32,040 nucleotides of DNA, from positions 1-32,040 of the forward strand of contig NZ_JMKW01000029.1 in NCBI RefSeq assembly GCF_000686565.1. Direction: 5' to 3'. A program made the position numbers and the translations under genes. Under the pieces are notes generated by a model, which did no database searches, had not been told where the DNA came from, and was given only the letters and a program-made list of their open reading frames with translations. Each line of letters starts with the position of its first letter. Position 1 is the stretch's first letter. Shown here one piece after another: positions 31,195-32,040 of the stretch. This stretch comes from Helicobacter bilis ATCC 51630 (lineage in GTDB: Bacteria; Campylobacterota; Campylobacteria; Campylobacterales; Helicobacteraceae).

Positions 31195-32040
31195 GAGGAT
31201 TTGGTTTTGTGCCTGATTATATATATCGCCCTTAGCTATAGCATGAATAGTATCACTCAATAAGGTGCTATTAACTTCAGCATTTATAGATACAGATTGT
31301 GAGGTATGCACATGAATATTATTTTGAGATTTAATCAAGGTCTCACCTTGTGTATCGATTTGCAAATCTTTGTTAGTTTGTATATTATTGTAACCTTGCA
31401 CAATTTGTGTTGCATTGTCATCAATTGTTTCAATTTTATAGCGTTCAATATGTGTTTGAAATTTCCCTCCCACCTCCACCCTCTTATCCCCTCCAATAGA
31501 TTCACTACTATCTTTAGCTACTCTAAGTTTATTACTCTCTCCTACATTTAGAGTATGAGATAATCCTACTATAGTATCTTTGCTTAGGGCTACATTAGTT
31601 AGGTATTCTGCACCAACTCTTACATCTTTTAAGCCGAGTATTTCTTGTTTGTGATATTTAGTGATAGATTCTGTATAGCTTCCTTCTACTTTAGAATCTT
31701 TATTGTTGTGTATGGTTTGAGAGAAATTATGCTTGATTGTTTCCGTGTAGTCTTTTTGTGCTCTTATATAGATTTCTTCATTATCTTTTATATTTGATAG
31801 GGTAAGTTCATTATAACCTTGTTCAATGATATTTGCTGTGTTTGAATGCTCTGTTTGTGATGAATCTGCTTGGTTTAGTGAATTTGATGAGTTTCTTATA
31901 TTTGTTAAATTTATTGTTCTACTTGATAAAGAAGTCTTATGGGAATCTAGGGGATTATGTATTAGGCTAGGATTAGTTGTATTATATAAACTTCCAGATA
32001 TAAATGGCTTATCTATATCATTATCTAAGAAAGAGATTAT
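31069..32040 (-). CDS. vgrG: vgrG3, T6SS spike protein, C-terminal part (runs off the right edge)
   Basis: The frame is open from the right window edge to a TGA at 31069-31071, 323 codons. It begins IISFLDNDIDKPFISGSLYN, equivalent to the end of the OB domain, continues with the needle (TLSNIKDNEEIYIRAQKDYT; NVALSKDTIVGLSHTLNVG; SSESIGGDKRVEVGGKF) and ends VVIDSKGLVVKGGEVKAE. It is collinear with vgrG2 apart from a variable stretch at ~31195-31460. The hub domain must lie to the right of the window, so intactness cannot be judged. There is no PAAR domain or toxin extension. The downstream gene order vgrG3-effector-immunity is the standard T6SS cargo arrangement. Confidence 0.88.
   Translation of the reverse strand: MISFLDNDIDKPFISGSLYNTTNPSLIHNPLDSHKTSLSSRTINLTNIRNSSNSLNQADSSQTEHSNTANIIEQGYNELTLSNIKDNEEIYIRAQKDYTETIKHNFSQTIHNNKDSKVEGSYTESITKYHKQEILGLKDVRVGAEYLTNVALSKDTIVGLSHTLNVGESNKLRVAKDSSESIGGDKRVEVGGKFQTHIERYKIETIDDNATQIVQGYNNIQTNKDLQIDTQGETLIKSQNNIHVHTSQSVSINAEVNSTLLSDTIHAIAKGDIYNQAQNQILHQVGDTSITAKGDCVIIKAGGVEVVIDSKGLVVKGGEVKAE

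Noticed and set aside
1-32040. CRISPR array, tRNA, rRNA or insertion-sequence transposase
   Set aside because: No regularly spaced repeats, cloverleaf-like segments with CCA-type ends, or transposase motifs were seen by eye; a covariance-model scan was not possible.

Overview
The window looks like a chromosome segment of a Helicobacter, probably an enterohepatic (non-pylori) species. The DNA is AT-rich, the order yidD-yidC-jag-mnmE and the truB-csrA pair are typical of Epsilonproteobacteria (Campylobacterota), the outer-membrane protein is of the Helicobacter type, homopolymeric G/C tracts of phase-variation length occur, and the heptamer AGATTCT/AGAATCT is very common inside and outside genes. 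This assignment is an inference from gene content; no database was searched.

Left part (1-9740): a minus-strand TupA-like (ATP-grasp) gene runs off the left edge through a C9/G9 tract and seems frameshifted. Next comes an RND efflux pair (CmeA/CmeB-like, no outer-membrane channel gene) behind a set of inverted TTTGC/GCAAA half-sites. rimO follows on the minus strand, then a TonB-dependent receptor with AT-rich, Fur-box-like dyads. A 53-bp imperfect direct repeat lies on each side of the receptor gene. A 31-codon membrane-protein gene precedes queH.

Middle part (9750-20274): housekeeping genes. These are queH, a hypothetical gene, a PAS-only protein with a TTG start (CetB/Aer-like), truB overlapping csrA, a 610-bp gap with a broken-looking small membrane ORF, a lone amino-acid ABC permease, then yidD, yidC, jag and mnmE. 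The rpmH-rnpA pair that usually precedes yidD is absent here.

Right part (20277-32040): everything but one outer-membrane protein gene and a gene tail is on the minus strand. It is a type VI secretion (T6SS) spike/cargo island with three vgrG modules and no T6SS structural genes. In transcription order: vgrG3 (enters from the right edge); a 674-aa effector with a transthyretin-like N-terminus and a DUF6402-like C-terminus; a 4-TM candidate immunity protein; vgrG2, which lacks its N-terminal half and starts with 20 residues copied from the effector C-terminus; a secreted protein; an M23 metallopeptidase effector with a helical insertion in the catalytic domain; two small proteins, one a lipoprotein; and vgrG1, split by a ~950-bp foreign segment that carries a phase-variable outer-membrane protein gene and the tails of two unrelated genes. 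A 210-aa cargo protein ends 2 bp from the mnmE stop. Exact and near-exact repeats within the vgrG copies and the effector 3' end suggest that homologous recombination has been swapping cargo and spike cassettes.
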